Under the pieces are notes generated by a model. The model was not told the origin of the DNA. It saw only the letters and a list, made by a program, of their open reading frames with translations, and did no database searches. This document shows, piece after piece, positions 7,821 to 15,991 of a stretch of DNA of 18,189 nucleotides; positions within the stretch are counted from its first letter, which is position 1; each line of letters begins with the position of its first letter. This DNA is from an uncultured Eubacteriales bacterium (GTDB lineage Bacteria; Bacillota; Clostridia; Monoglobales; Monoglobaceae), in the NCBI GenBank assembly GCA_900550775.1, contig URTH01000013.1:1-18189 (forward strand), in the 5' to 3' direction. Both the position numbers and the translations under genes were made by a program.

Positions 7821-8624
7821 ATGGATCCAAGAGCAGCAGAGTATATACAACAGAAAATCAGCGGCAAACCAAAGATCGGGATTATACTCGGCACCGGCCT
7901 TGGCACGATCGGCGATCAGGTCAAAGACGCGACCGTCATCGATTACCGGGAGATTCCGGGATTTATGGCGTCAACGGCGCCCGGTCATGCCGGACGGCTG
8001 GTGGTGGGAACCATGGGAAAAAACCCGGTAATCCTGATGCAGGGGCGCGTTCATTATTACGAAGGGTATTCCATGCAGCAGCTGGCTGTTCCGGTGCGGA
8101 CGCTGCGCCGGCTGGGGGTGGAAAAGCTGATTGTGACCTGTGCAACCGGCAGCATCAATGCGTCATTTTGTCCGGGGGACACGGTGCTGCTCCTCGATCA
8201 TATCAAGCTGGCGCTTGACAGCCCGGTGCGCGGCGAGAACCCGAACGATCTGGGAGACCGCTTTTTCGATATGACAACGGCGTACACGCCGTATCTTCGT
8301 GAAATAGCCAAACAGGCAGCCAAGGCGGCAGGAAAAACGCTGCATGAGGGTGTTTATGCCTACATGGGAGGGCCGCAGTTTGAAACACCGGCCGAAATCC
8401 GTGCGCTCCGTCTTTTGGGCGCGGATCTTGTGGGCATGTCCACAGTGCCGGAGGTGATCACGGCGGCGCATTGCGGTATGGAGGTGCTGGGGCTTTCCTG
8501 CGTGACAAATATGGCGGCAGGGATGGAAAACGGCGGCATGAACAAGTGCGTGATTGACGAGGCCGAACGGCGCGGTATGAGAAACCTTTGTGACATTTTA
8601 TTACGGGTGGTGGATATGCTATGA
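7821..8624 (+). CDS. punA: Purine nucleoside phosphorylase, trimeric 6-oxopurine type
   Basis: 267 residues, normal for the trimeric PNP/MTAP superfamily. It cleaves purine nucleosides with phosphate to base and ribose 1-phosphate. Motifs in order: IILGTGLG (phosphate loop), GRVHYYEGYS, GGPQFETPAE, GMSTVPEVI and TNMAAG. Glu188 and Asn230 match the Glu201/Asn243 pair of mammalian PNP, with the same spacing of 42, which points to 6-oxopurine (inosine/guanosine-type) substrates rather than adenosine or methylthioadenosine. An AAGGAG lies upstream of the ATG. The stop overlaps the luxS start in ATGA, so translation is coupled. Joined to luxS and an S-adenosylhomocysteine/methylthioadenosine deaminase, its physiological substrate may be S-inosylhomocysteine or methylthioinosine instead of plain inosine (inference). 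General purine salvage is the alternative. Confidence 0.92.
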   Translation: MDPRAAEYIQQKISGKPKIGIILGTGLGTIGDQVKDATVIDYREIPGFMASTAPGHAGRLVVGTMGKNPVILMQGRVHYYEGYSMQQLAVPVRTLRRLGVEKLIVTCATGSINASFCPGDTVLLLDHIKLALDSPVRGENPNDLGDRFFDMTTAYTPYLREIAKQAAKAAGKTLHEGVYAYMGGPQFETPAEIRALRLLGADLVGMSTVPEVITAAHCGMEVLGLSCVTNMAAGMENGGMNKCVIDEAERRGMRNLCDILLRVVDML

Positions 8625-9079
8625 AAAAAATAGCCAGCTTTACGGTCGATCACCGTAAAATCGGTGAGGGAATCTATCTCTCACGCATAGACGGTGATGT
8701 GGTAACCTACGACCTGCGGATGCGAAAGCCGAACAGCGGCGATCTGTTAACCAACAGTGCAATGCATTCGCTGGAGCATTTGGTTGCAACCCTGGCGCGA
8801 AACAGTGAGATGGGAGATCGCATTATCTACGTGGGGCCGATGGGCTGCCAGACCGGGTTTTACTTTTTAATCAGGCATTTGAATCATGCCGAAAACCTTG
8901 CGCTGATCAAACGCATCTTTCACGATGCGGCCGCTTATCAGGGCGAAATGCCTGGCAACAGTGAGATCGAATGCGGCAACTATAAAAACCTGGATTTAGA
9001 TGCGGCGCGGCATGAAGCAAAACGCTATGAAAGCGTGATTCAAAATAAAACGGTGGAAGATCTGAGGTATCCAGAATGA
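8621..9079 (+). CDS. luxS: S-ribosylhomocysteine lyase (LuxS)
   Basis: 152 residues, slightly shorter than usual (about 157). LuxS splits S-ribosylhomocysteine into homocysteine and DPD, the precursor of autoinducer 2, in the activated methyl cycle. The metal ligands are visible: His49 and His53 in HSLEH (with Glu52 as catalytic acid/base) and Cys118 in ECGNY. The active-site Cys76 is in PMGCQTGFY. All required residues are kept, so it should be active. Its start overlaps the PNP stop by 4 bp and its stop overlaps the deaminase start by 4 bp. No Pfs/MtnN nucleosidase, the usual supplier of S-ribosylhomocysteine, is in the window; the flanking deaminase and phosphorylase may replace it (inference). 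Identity is very secure. Confidence 0.98.
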   Translation: MKKIASFTVDHRKIGEGIYLSRIDGDVVTYDLRMRKPNSGDLLTNSAMHSLEHLVATLARNSEMGDRIIYVGPMGCQTGFYFLIRHLNHAENLALIKRIFHDAAAYQGEMPGNSEIECGNYKNLDLDAARHEAKRYESVIQNKTVEDLRYPE

Positions 9080-10338
9080 AAGAAACGTTATGGATTCACG
9101 ATGTGACAGCGGTCACCATGCAGGATGAATGTCCGGTGATCGAGCACGCCAACATTGTGATAGAAGGAAACAGAATTACCTATCTCGGTACAGAGCGCCC
9201 GGAGGGTAGCTTTGACCGCGAGATTGACGGCCGCGGCAAGGTGGCAATGCCGGGGCTGATTAACGCGCACACCCATACGGCGATGACGGTTTTGCGCAGT
9301 TATGCCGACGATATGAATTTGCAGGACTGGTTGTTTCAAAAGATAGTTCCGTATGAGGACACCATGACCGAGGACGTTGTCTATCGGGCCAGTATCAACG
9401 GCATCATGGAAATGCTGGCGTCGGGTACAACCTGTTTTCATGATATGTACTTTTTCCAGGAGGAGACGGCAAAGGCGGCGAAGCTGCTCGGTATGCGCGG
9501 TGTGCTCAATGAGGGAATCACCGACAGCGTGCTGAATGTAAAACTGAAAAAGGCCGAACGCCTTTTTAATATTGTGGAAAACAGCGGCGGCAGACTGCGG
9601 GTCGGGGTTTCTCCCCATGCGGTTTACGCTTGCTCGCCCGATACGCTGCGGCGGTGCGCGGCTTTTGCGAAAGAGCACGGATTGCGGATTCACACACACC
9701 TTTCCGAGACGAAAAAGGAAAATATCGATTGCGAAAAGGAATATGGAATGAGTCCGACCGCTCTGATGGAGGAATGCGGTCTGATGGAGCTGCCGCTGTC
9801 GGCGGCGCACGGTGTTTGGCTGTCGGAAAAGGACTTAGAGATTTTAAAAAAGCACGATGCGGCCGTGGTGCATAATCCGGTGAGCAATCTAAAGCTTGCC
9901 TCCGGGGTTGCAAATGTGCCGGCAATGCGAAAACAGGGAATCACCGTTGCACTGGGGACGGACGGCGCCTCCAGCAATAATAATCTGGATTTGTTTGAAG
10001 AAATCAAGCTGACCGGAATCTTGCATAAGGGGATCAGTTATGACCCAACCGCACTCCCTGCGTGGGAGGTCTTAAAGATGGCAACGGTCGGCGGCGCACG
10101 GGTACTGGGGTTTTCCGATCTTGGGATGATAAAGACGGGGTATTTGGCGGACGTGATTTTATTGGATTTTCAAACGCCGCGCTTTGTCCCCAATCATGAT
10201 ACGGTCGCGAACCTGGTCTACACGGCGCGCGGCAGTGATGTTGTTTGTACGATTGTAGACGGAAAAATCGTCTACACCAAAGAAGAAAAGATAAGGTTTA
10301 CCGCCGATCAAGTCGAGGCGGAGACACTTTTTTCATAA
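9076..10338 (+). CDS. mtaD: 5-methylthioadenosine/S-adenosylhomocysteine deaminase (amidohydrolase)
   Basis: 420 residues of the amidohydrolase superfamily (TIM barrel with flanking beta domain). Metal ligands are visible as His65 and His67 (NAHTHT), His208 (HTHLSE, with Glu211 as proton shuttle), His245 (AAHGVW) and Asp296 (LGTDGASS). MPGLINAHTHTAM and GTDGASSNNN are typical of the MtaD/SsnA group. The family hydrolyses the 6-amino group of methylthioadenosine or S-adenosylhomocysteine, giving the inosine analogue and ammonia. The ATG lies within ATGA shared with the luxS stop. The link with luxS favours S-adenosylhomocysteine as substrate; the link with the 6-oxopurine phosphorylase explains where the product goes (both inference). 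Guanine deaminase or another relative is a less likely alternative. Confidence 0.87.
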   Translation: MKETLWIHDVTAVTMQDECPVIEHANIVIEGNRITYLGTERPEGSFDREIDGRGKVAMPGLINAHTHTAMTVLRSYADDMNLQDWLFQKIVPYEDTMTEDVVYRASINGIMEMLASGTTCFHDMYFFQEETAKAAKLLGMRGVLNEGITDSVLNVKLKKAERLFNIVENSGGRLRVGVSPHAVYACSPDTLRRCAAFAKEHGLRIHTHLSETKKENIDCEKEYGMSPTALMEECGLMELPLSAAHGVWLSEKDLEILKKHDAAVVHNPVSNLKLASGVANVPAMRKQGITVALGTDGASSNNNLDLFEEIKLTGILHKGISYDPTALPAWEVLKMATVGGARVLGFSDLGMIKTGYLADVILLDFQTPRFVPNHDTVANLVYTARGSDVVCTIVDGKIVYTKEEKIRFTADQVEAETLFS

Positions 10339-10339
10339 G

Positions 10340-10360
10340 CTCTACCGGCCCGCGGTAGGG
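10340..10360 (+). other. Short intergenic hairpin before purE
   Basis: CTCTACCG (10340-10347) pairs with CGGTAGGG (10353-10360) around a 5-nt loop, with one T-G wobble. There is no T tract after it, so it is not a rho-independent terminator. It could be an mRNA processing or stability element between the salvage trio and purE; function unknown. Confidence 0.35.
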
Positions 10361-10396
10361 AAACGATAGATTTGCGGGCAGAAAGGCATGAAAAGT

Positions 10397-10894
10397 ATGG
10401 CACAAGTTGCAATTGTTATGGGTAGTAATTCGGATTTGCCGGTCGTAAAGGGCGCGATCACACAGCTGAAAAAGTTTGGCGTATCGTATGAGGCGCACGT
10501 GATTTCGGCGCACCGTACGCCGCTTGCGGCAGAGCAGTTTGCCAAATCGGCAAAGGAGAAGGGAATCAAGGTGATTATTGCGGCAGCAGGAAAGGCGGCA
10601 CATCTCGGCGGCGTGATTGCGGCCTACACCACCTTGCCGGTGATCGCGCTTCCGATTCGGTCCTCGTTGATGGACGGACTGGATTCGCTGCTTTCTATGG
10701 TACAGATGCCGTCCGGAATCCCGGTGGCTACGGTGGCGGTAGACGGCGCGGATAATGCAGGAATCCTGGCCGTGCAGATGCTGGCGCTCTCTGACGCGGG
10801 TCTTTCCGATCAACTGGAGCGGTTTAAAGCGGACATGGCAAAGGCCGTACAGGAAAAGGACGCAAAATTACAAGAGGAATTAAAGAGCCTTTAG
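10397..10894 (+). CDS. purE: N5-carboxyaminoimidazole ribonucleotide mutase (PurE, class I)
   Basis: 165 residues from the chosen start. PurE converts N5-CAIR to CAIR in step 6 of purine synthesis. The nucleotide-binding GSNSD near the N-terminus, ISAHRTP with its catalytic His, AAHLGG, and GLDSLLSMVQMPSGIPVATVA are diagnostic. Arg in HRTP points to class I, which needs PurK to make its substrate; purK is not in the window. An in-frame ATG at 10388 is only one base from the AAAGG ribosome binding site, while the ATG at 10397 is 10 bases from it, so the latter is the better start. It is followed after 27 bp by purM. The canonical AAHLPG reads AAHLGG here, a small deviation in the substrate loop. 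Confidence 0.95.
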   Translation: MAQVAIVMGSNSDLPVVKGAITQLKKFGVSYEAHVISAHRTPLAAEQFAKSAKEKGIKVIIAAAGKAAHLGGVIAAYTTLPVIALPIRSSLMDGLDSLLSMVQMPSGIPVATVAVDGADNAGILAVQMLALSDAGLSDQLERFKADMAKAVQEKDAKLQEELKSL

Positions 10895-10921
10895 GGCAGA
10901 AACAGAAGGAGGAGTTATACC

Positions 10922-11959
10922 ATGAGTCAGGCGTACAAAAACGCAGGAGTAGATGTAGAGGCAGGGTATCGGGCGGTTGAGCTGATGAAAAGCCACGTAA
11001 AGCGGACGAATATCCCCGGTGTGCTTTCCGGAATCGGCGGCTTTGGCGGCCTGTTCGAGATCGGAACAGGATATAAAAACCCGGTTTTGGTTTCCGGCAC
11101 CGACGGCGTGGGAACAAAATTAAAACTTGCCTTTTTGATGGACAAGCATGATACGGTGGGACAGGACTGCGTGGCAATGTGCGTCAATGATATTGCTTGC
11201 GGCGGCGCAAAGCCGTTATTCTTCTTGGATTACATCGCGGTCGGCAAAAACGTGCCGGAGCGGGTTGCCGACATCGTAAAGGGCGTGGCGGACGGCTGCG
11301 TCAAGGCCGGCTGTGCCTTAATCGGCGGCGAGACGGCGGAGATGCCCGGATTTTACGACCCGGAGGAATATGATCTGGCCGGTTTTTCGGTCGGCATTGT
11401 CGACAAGGATAAGATCATTGACGGCTCTCGGTTAGAGCCGGGCAACGTGATTATCGGCGTGCAGTCCTCCGGCGTGCATTCCAACGGATATTCTCTGGTG
11501 CGCAAGATTTTTCAAATTGATGACAGTGCAGACTGCGTCAAGAGACTGAAAACGTATAGCAATGAGCTTTCCATGACCCTTGGCGAGGCGCTTTTGATGC
11601 CGACCAAAATTTATGTAAAGCCGCTGCTTGCCGCAATCGAAAAGGCGGATGTCCGCGCGGTTTCGCACATCACGGGCGGCGGATTTATCGAAAATATTCC
11701 GCGAATGCTGAAAGAGGGAACCAGAGCGAAAATTGATAAAAACAGCTTTACCGTGCTGCCGATCTTTAAAATGCTGCAAAAGCTGGGTGACGTGTCAGAG
11801 CGCGATATGTTTAATACCTATAACATGGGTGTCGGACTGATGCTGGCGGTTCCGAAAGATCAGGCGGATAACGCCATCGCTGCGATTGCCGGTGAGGGCG
11901 AGACGGCCTGTGTGGTCGGTGAGATTGTCGCCGGCGAAAAAGGAGTGGAGATATGCTAA
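10922..11959 (+). CDS. purM: Phosphoribosylformylglycinamidine cyclo-ligase (AIR synthase)
   Basis: 345 residues, the normal PurM length. It closes the imidazole ring (FGAM + ATP to AIR), step 5 of purine synthesis, using the product of PurL. Diagnostic motifs are [40 protein letters not shown] and HITGGGF. A strong AAGGAGG precedes the ATG. The last bases overlap the purN start by 7 bp, which implies translational coupling. All motifs are intact and the assignment is secure. Confidence 0.98.
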   Translation: MSQAYKNAGVDVEAGYRAVELMKSHVKRTNIPGVLSGIGGFGGLFEIGTGYKNPVLVSGTDGVGTKLKLAFLMDKHDTVGQDCVAMCVNDIACGGAKPLFFLDYIAVGKNVPERVADIVKGVADGCVKAGCALIGGETAEMPGFYDPEEYDLAGFSVGIVDKDKIIDGSRLEPGNVIIGVQSSGVHSNGYSLVRKIFQIDDSADCVKRLKTYSNELSMTLGEALLMPTKIYVKPLLAAIEKADVRAVSHITGGGFIENIPRMLKEGTRAKIDKNSFTVLPIFKMLQKLGDVSERDMFNTYNMGVGLMLAVPKDQADNAIAAIAGEGETACVVGEIVAGEKGVEIC

Positions 11960-12558
11960 GAATCGGTGTTTTGGTTTCCGGCGGCGGTACCAATCTTCAG
12001 GCGCTGATTGACGCGCAAAAGAGCGGCATCCTGCATAGCGGAAGCATCGTGACGGTAGTCAGTAATAAAGAGGGCGTCTATGCACTGCAGCGCGCCGAAA
12101 ACGCCGGGATTGACAGTAAGGTCATCACCAAAAAAGCCTGCGGCGGCAGCAACGCCGCGCTGAGCCGCGCAATCTGCGACTATATGAAAGAGATGCGGGT
12201 CGATGTGATTGTACTTGCCGGATTTTTGGCGATTTTAGAGGGCGAGCTTTTGACCTGTTACCGGGATCGGATTATCAACATTCACCCGTCCTTGATTCCG
12301 TCCTTTTGCGGTGACGGATTTTACGGACTTAAGGTGCATCAGGCGGCGCTTGACTACGGTGTTAAGGTAACGGGCGCCACGGTGCATTTTGTGAACGAGG
12401 TGACCGACGGCGGCAAAATTATCATGCAAAAGGCGGTAGAAATTCAGGAAGGCGACACCGCCGAAACGCTGCAAAAGCGCGTGATGGAAGAGGCGGAATG
12501 GGTGATTCTGCCAAGAGCCGTTGAGGCGGTTTGCAGCAGCCTAGGCACAAGGAAGTAA
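11953..12558 (+). CDS. purN: Phosphoribosylglycinamide formyltransferase (PurN, folate-dependent)
   Basis: 201 residues. It transfers a formyl group from 10-formyltetrahydrofolate to GAR (step 3). The N-terminus [14 protein letters not shown] is the phosphate-binding loop. Asn109 and His111 (INIHPS) and Asp152 (VTDGG) match the catalytic Asn/His/Asp triad. Relative to the E. coli enzyme there are about five extra residues between His and Asp, around SFCGDGFYG, where others have SFPG; I recall similar wording in clostridial PurN. The start lies inside the purM 3' end (7-bp overlap). Assignment is secure. Confidence 0.96.
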   Translation: MLRIGVLVSGGGTNLQALIDAQKSGILHSGSIVTVVSNKEGVYALQRAENAGIDSKVITKKACGGSNAALSRAICDYMKEMRVDVIVLAGFLAILEGELLTCYRDRIINIHPSLIPSFCGDGFYGLKVHQAALDYGVKVTGATVHFVNEVTDGGKIIMQKAVEIQEGDTAETLQKRVMEEAEWVILPRAVEAVCSSLGTRK

Positions 12559-12613
12559 TCAAAGTCCGCAAGATAAAATTTAATGAAGCGTTGTAAACAG
12601 AAGGAGGAACGAT

Positions 12614-13324
12614 ATGAAGATCGATCTTTATGAGGAGTTAAAGAAGAACCCCTATCCCGGTCGCGGGATCATTCTTGGTAAATCCAAGGATGGCATGCAC
12701 GCCGTTTTGGCATACTTTATCATGGGCAGAAGTGAGAATAGCCGCAACCGCGTTTTCGTTACCGATGGAGACGGCATCCGCACCCAGGCTTATGATTCGT
12801 CCAAAATGGAGGATCCGCACCTGATTATCTATGCGCCGGTACGGGTTTTGGGCAACAAGACCATCGTCACCAACGGCGATCAGACCGATACCATCTATGA
12901 TTTGATGAATCAGCAGCTGACCTTTGAACAGGCGCTGCGCACCCGTGAATTTGAAGATGACGCGCCGAACTACACGCCCAGAATCTCCGGCATTGTGAAG
13001 ATGACGGATCAGAATTTTAACTATGCCTTATCGATTTTAAAGAGTGCGGACGGCGACCCGTCCTCCTGTCTGCGGCATACCTTTACGTATCACAATCCAA
13101 AGGCCGGTGAGGGTCATTTTATCCACACCTACCGCGGAGACGGAAATCCGCTGCCCTCCTTTGAGGGAGAGCCGAAGAAGGTGGAGATTTCGGACGATAT
13201 GGAGGCGTTTTCGCACAATCTGTGGGAGAGCCTTGATGCGGACAACAAGGTCTCGCTGTTTGTGCGCTATATCAATGTAAAAGACGGCAGCGTCCGCTCT
13301 AAGATCATCAACAAAAACGCCTAA
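12614..13324 (+). CDS. purO: IMP cyclohydrolase, PurO type
   Basis: 236 residues. It resembles the PurO family (PF07826), which closes the purine ring (FAICAR to IMP, step 10) and was first known in archaea. The N-terminal PYPGRGIILGKS, the GRSENSRNR stretch, the KTIVTNGDQTD region and the NYTPRISGI motif support this. The standard bacterial enzyme for this step is the N-terminal domain of PurH, which is absent from the formyltransferase gene immediately downstream, so the two genes complement each other. AGAAGGAGG precedes the ATG. It is longer than archaeal PurO (about 200 residues). Function is well supported by family and context. Confidence 0.92.
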   Translation: MKIDLYEELKKNPYPGRGIILGKSKDGMHAVLAYFIMGRSENSRNRVFVTDGDGIRTQAYDSSKMEDPHLIIYAPVRVLGNKTIVTNGDQTDTIYDLMNQQLTFEQALRTREFEDDAPNYTPRISGIVKMTDQNFNYALSILKSADGDPSSCLRHTFTYHNPKAGEGHFIHTYRGDGNPLPSFEGEPKKVEISDDMEAFSHNLWESLDADNKVSLFVRYINVKDGSVRSKIINKNA

Positions 13325-13401
13325 AAGAGAGGTAGCACGGGTTTTTCTAAAAAGACGAAACCTCGGCATCTTTCGGTCAGATACAAGAGAGGAGCAATAC
13401 A

Positions 13402-14577
13402 ATGAACGAACTGGAACTGAAATACGGATGTAACCCCAATCAAAAACCGGCGAGAGTCTTTATGGAACAGGGCGAGCTGCCCTTTCAGGTTCTCTGTGGA
13501 AAACCGGGCTACATCAACCTGCTGGACGCATTAAACGGCTGGCAGCTGGTTAAGGAACTCAAGGCGGCAACCTCCCTTCCGGCGGCGACCTCCTTTAAGC
13601 ATGTTTCTCCGGCCGGTGCAGCGGTCGGACTGCCGCTTTCCGATACCTTAAAAAAGATCTATTTTGTTGATGACAGTATCACCATGACGCCGCTTGCCAA
13701 TGCCTATGCAAGAGCCAGAGGCGCGGATCGGATGTCCTCTTTCGGGGACTTTATTGCACTGTCGGACGTGTGCGACAAGGCGACCGCACAGCTGATTGCC
13801 AAAGAGGTCTCGGACGGCGTGATTGCGCCGGGCTATGAGAATGAGGCGCTTGCGATCTTAAAGGGAAAGCGAAAGGGTAACTATAACATTTTGCAGATCG
13901 ATGAAAACTATGTTCCCGTTGAGATTGAGCGTAAGCAGGTCTTTGGCGTCACGTTTGAGCAGGGTAGAAACGAACTGAAAATCGATGAAACGCTGCTCTC
14001 CGATATCGTGACGGAGAATAAGAGCATGTCGGAGGAACAAAAACGGGATCTGATGATTGCGTTAATCACTTTAAAATATACCCAGTCCAACAGTGTTTGC
14101 TATGTCAAAGACGGCCAGGCAATCGGCATCGGCGCCGGGCAGCAGTCCAGAATCCACTGTACCCGCCTGGCCGGCAACAAGGCCGATATCTGGTGGCTGC
14201 GTCAGGCACCGCAGGTGCTGAGCCTCTCTTTTGTGGACGGAATTAGGCGCGCCGACCGTGATAACGCCATTGACGTTTATATCTCGGATGAATATGAGGA
14301 CGTTTTGGCGGACGGCGTATGGCAAACCATCTTTAAGGAAAAGCCGCCGGTTTTCACCAAAGAAGAAAAGCTGGCGTGGATTCAGAAAAATACGGACGTA
14401 GCGCTCGGCTCTGACGCGTTCTTCCCGTTTGGCGATAATATCGAACGGGCGCATAAATCCGGCGTGACGGTCATTGCGCAGCCGGGCGGCAGCATCCGCG
14501 ACGATCACGTCATTAAAACCTGCAATCGGTTCGGTATGGCAATGGCGTTTACCAGGATTCGTCTGTTCCACCATTGA
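13402..14577 (+). CDS. purH: AICAR formyltransferase, stand-alone (PurH C-terminal half only)
   Basis: 391 residues. It formylates AICAR to FAICAR with 10-formyltetrahydrofolate, step 9 of purine synthesis. It corresponds to the formyltransferase domain of bifunctional PurH: LKYGCNPNQKPA at the N-terminus, catalytic Lys66-His67 in SFKHVSPAG, and IGAGQQSRIHCTRLAG. The MGS-like cyclohydrolase domain of usual PurH (about 520 residues or more) is missing, and there is a proper start codon with GAGAGGAG upstream, so this is a natural one-domain form and not a truncation. The missing activity is supplied by the PurO-type gene just before it. The intergenic 77 bp upstream has a weak hairpin (GACGAAA with TTTCGGTC) and no recognisable regulator. 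Confidence 0.95.
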   Translation: MNELELKYGCNPNQKPARVFMEQGELPFQVLCGKPGYINLLDALNGWQLVKELKAATSLPAATSFKHVSPAGAAVGLPLSDTLKKIYFVDDSITMTPLANAYARARGADRMSSFGDFIALSDVCDKATAQLIAKEVSDGVIAPGYENEALAILKGKRKGNYNILQIDENYVPVEIERKQVFGVTFEQGRNELKIDETLLSDIVTENKSMSEEQKRDLMIALITLKYTQSNSVCYVKDGQAIGIGAGQQSRIHCTRLAGNKADIWWLRQAPQVLSLSFVDGIRRADRDNAIDVYISDEYEDVLADGVWQTIFKEKPPVFTKEEKLAWIQKNTDVALGSDAFFPFGDNIERAHKSGVTVIAQPGGSIRDDHVIKTCNRFGMAMAFTRIRLFHH

Positions 14578-14625
14578 TTTTAGGGAGCAGTACCGGCCAA
14601 TCATGAAAGAAAAGGAGAGAAAATC

Positions 14626-15918
14626 ATGAATATTTATCAGTTGTCTGAATTGTCCGAAGAAAAGAAGAATTTTATTTTAAAGCGTGCAGAGATTGATATT
14701 TCCGAGCATATGAAGCTTGCCAAAGAAGTTTCTGACGATATCCGAGTGCGTGGTGACGAAGCAGTGCTTGCGTACACCGAAAAGCTTGACCGTGTCACGC
14801 TGCGGCAGGATCAGATGAAGGTTCGCCCGGAGGAGATTGAGGCAGGCTACCATCGTCTGGACGAAAAAACCAGAGAGGCCATCGCCTATGCGGCAAAAAA
14901 TATTCATAACTTTCATGAAAAGCAGCTGCCGGAGGAAATGTGGTTTACCGAGGTGGACAAGGGTCTGATGGTTGGCGAAAAGACGACGCCGATTGTGGAC
15001 GTTTGCCTTTATGTGCCGCGCGGTAAAGGCAGCTTTCCTTCCGTTTTGCTGATGCTGGGAATCCCGGCCAAGGTTGCCGGCGTGAAAAAGATTGTGGTTG
15101 TCACACCGCCGAACGAAAAGGGCGAGGTGGATGACGCTATTTTGGCTGCCGCAAAGATCATCGGTATCGATGAGATTTATAAGGTTGGCGGCATTCAAGC
15201 AGTTTCTGCGGTTGCCTTTGGTACCGAGACCATTCCGAAATGCCATAAAATTATCGGGCCGGGCAACGCTTATGCGACAGCGGCAAAGCGTGTGCTGGCA
15301 AATTATATTGACGCCGGTCTGCCGGCAGGGCCGAGTGAGTGTATCATTCTGGCGGACGAGAAAGCAGACCCCGAAAAGGTGGCGCTGGATTGGATGATTG
15401 AAGCAGAGCATGGCCCGGATTCCGCGGCGCTTTTGGTAACCCACAGCCGGGAACTGGTTGAAAAGGCGGCGGAGGTTGTGACGCGGCAGCTCACTAAAAT
15501 TTCCGATAAACGCCGCGAATTTGTCACCACCAACTTTAATACCTACGGCGGCGCGATCATCACCGAAAGCCTGGCACAGAGCATTGATTTTGTCAATGAA
15601 TATGCGCCGGAGCATATGGAAATCATGACCGAAAAGCCGTTTGACATTCTGCCCAAGATTCAAAACGCGGGCGAGATCTTGTTCGGTGACTATACCCCGG
15701 TCACCCTTTGCAATTTTGTACTCGGCCCCAATGCGATTCTGCCGACCGGCCAGTTTGCAAAGACTTATTCCAGTGTGTCCGTTTTTGACTTTTTAAAGCG
15801 TTCTTCGGTCGGCTATGCAAGCAGAGAGGGCTTTGAGCGTGTGCGCGATTACGCATATCGGATCGCGACCGTTGAGGGCTTTGATACCCACGGTCTGGCC
15901 GTCAAAGAAAGAAAGTAG
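14626..15918 (+). CDS. hisD: Histidinol dehydrogenase homologue with altered metal site
   Basis: 430 residues, full HisD length, with the HisD pattern throughout (YVPRGKGSFPSVLLM, VGGIQAVSAVAFGTE, IIGPGNAYATAAKR, AGPSE, APEHMEI). HisD oxidises L-histidinol to L-histidine in two NAD-linked steps. The general base pair Glu329/His330 (E. coli 326/327), His262 and His422 (E. coli 419) are kept. But the zinc ligand Gln259 is Glu259, ligand Asp360 is Asn363 and the substrate-loop His367 is Ala370. The ligand charge is swapped rather than lost, so a metal may still bind, but the histidinol site looks remodelled. GGAGAG precedes the ATG, and it lies 48 bp after purH. It could be a divergent true HisD or a dehydrogenase for another amino- or polyol-type alcohol, as known for other HisD relatives. 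Confidence 0.85.
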   Translation: MNIYQLSELSEEKKNFILKRAEIDISEHMKLAKEVSDDIRVRGDEAVLAYTEKLDRVTLRQDQMKVRPEEIEAGYHRLDEKTREAIAYAAKNIHNFHEKQLPEEMWFTEVDKGLMVGEKTTPIVDVCLYVPRGKGSFPSVLLMLGIPAKVAGVKKIVVVTPPNEKGEVDDAILAAAKIIGIDEIYKVGGIQAVSAVAFGTETIPKCHKIIGPGNAYATAAKRVLANYIDAGLPAGPSECIILADEKADPEKVALDWMIEAEHGPDSAALLVTHSRELVEKAAEVVTRQLTKISDKRREFVTTNFNTYGGAIITESLAQSIDFVNEYAPEHMEIMTEKPFDILPKIQNAGEILFGDYTPVTLCNFVLGPNAILPTGQFAKTYSSVSVFDFLKRSSVGYASREGFERVRDYAYRIATVEGFDTHGLAVKERK

Positions 15919-15991
15919 AAACTTTGCAGATAGGGCGTCACGTCTCCGGTTTTGGAGGCAGCTATTGAACAAGAATAAGGAGCTGATACCG

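Noticed and set aside
10388..10396. Earlier ATG for purE
   Set aside because: It is one base from the ribosome binding site, which is too close; the ATG nine bases later has workable spacing and matches PurE N-termini.
13325..13401. GAGGTAGCACGGG before purH looked faintly like a T-box antiterminator
   Set aside because: The T-box bulge sequence does not match, there is no specifier stem region, no terminator follows, and the gap is only 77 bp.
13402..14577. Short PurH taken as a truncated gene
   Set aside because: It has its own start and ribosome binding site and an intact formyltransferase domain, and the missing activity is encoded next door.
14677..15663. Long minus-strand open frame (328 codons) inside the hisD-like gene
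   Set aside because: Same reason: the plus-strand frame carries conserved HisD motifs throughout, and no plausible ribosome binding site or family supports the antisense frame.
15815..15991. Upstream extension of the hisB-like frame into the end of hisD
   Set aside because: The extension has no homology to IGPD and no ribosome binding site. The ATG at 15992 has AAGGAG and gives the family's normal N-terminus.
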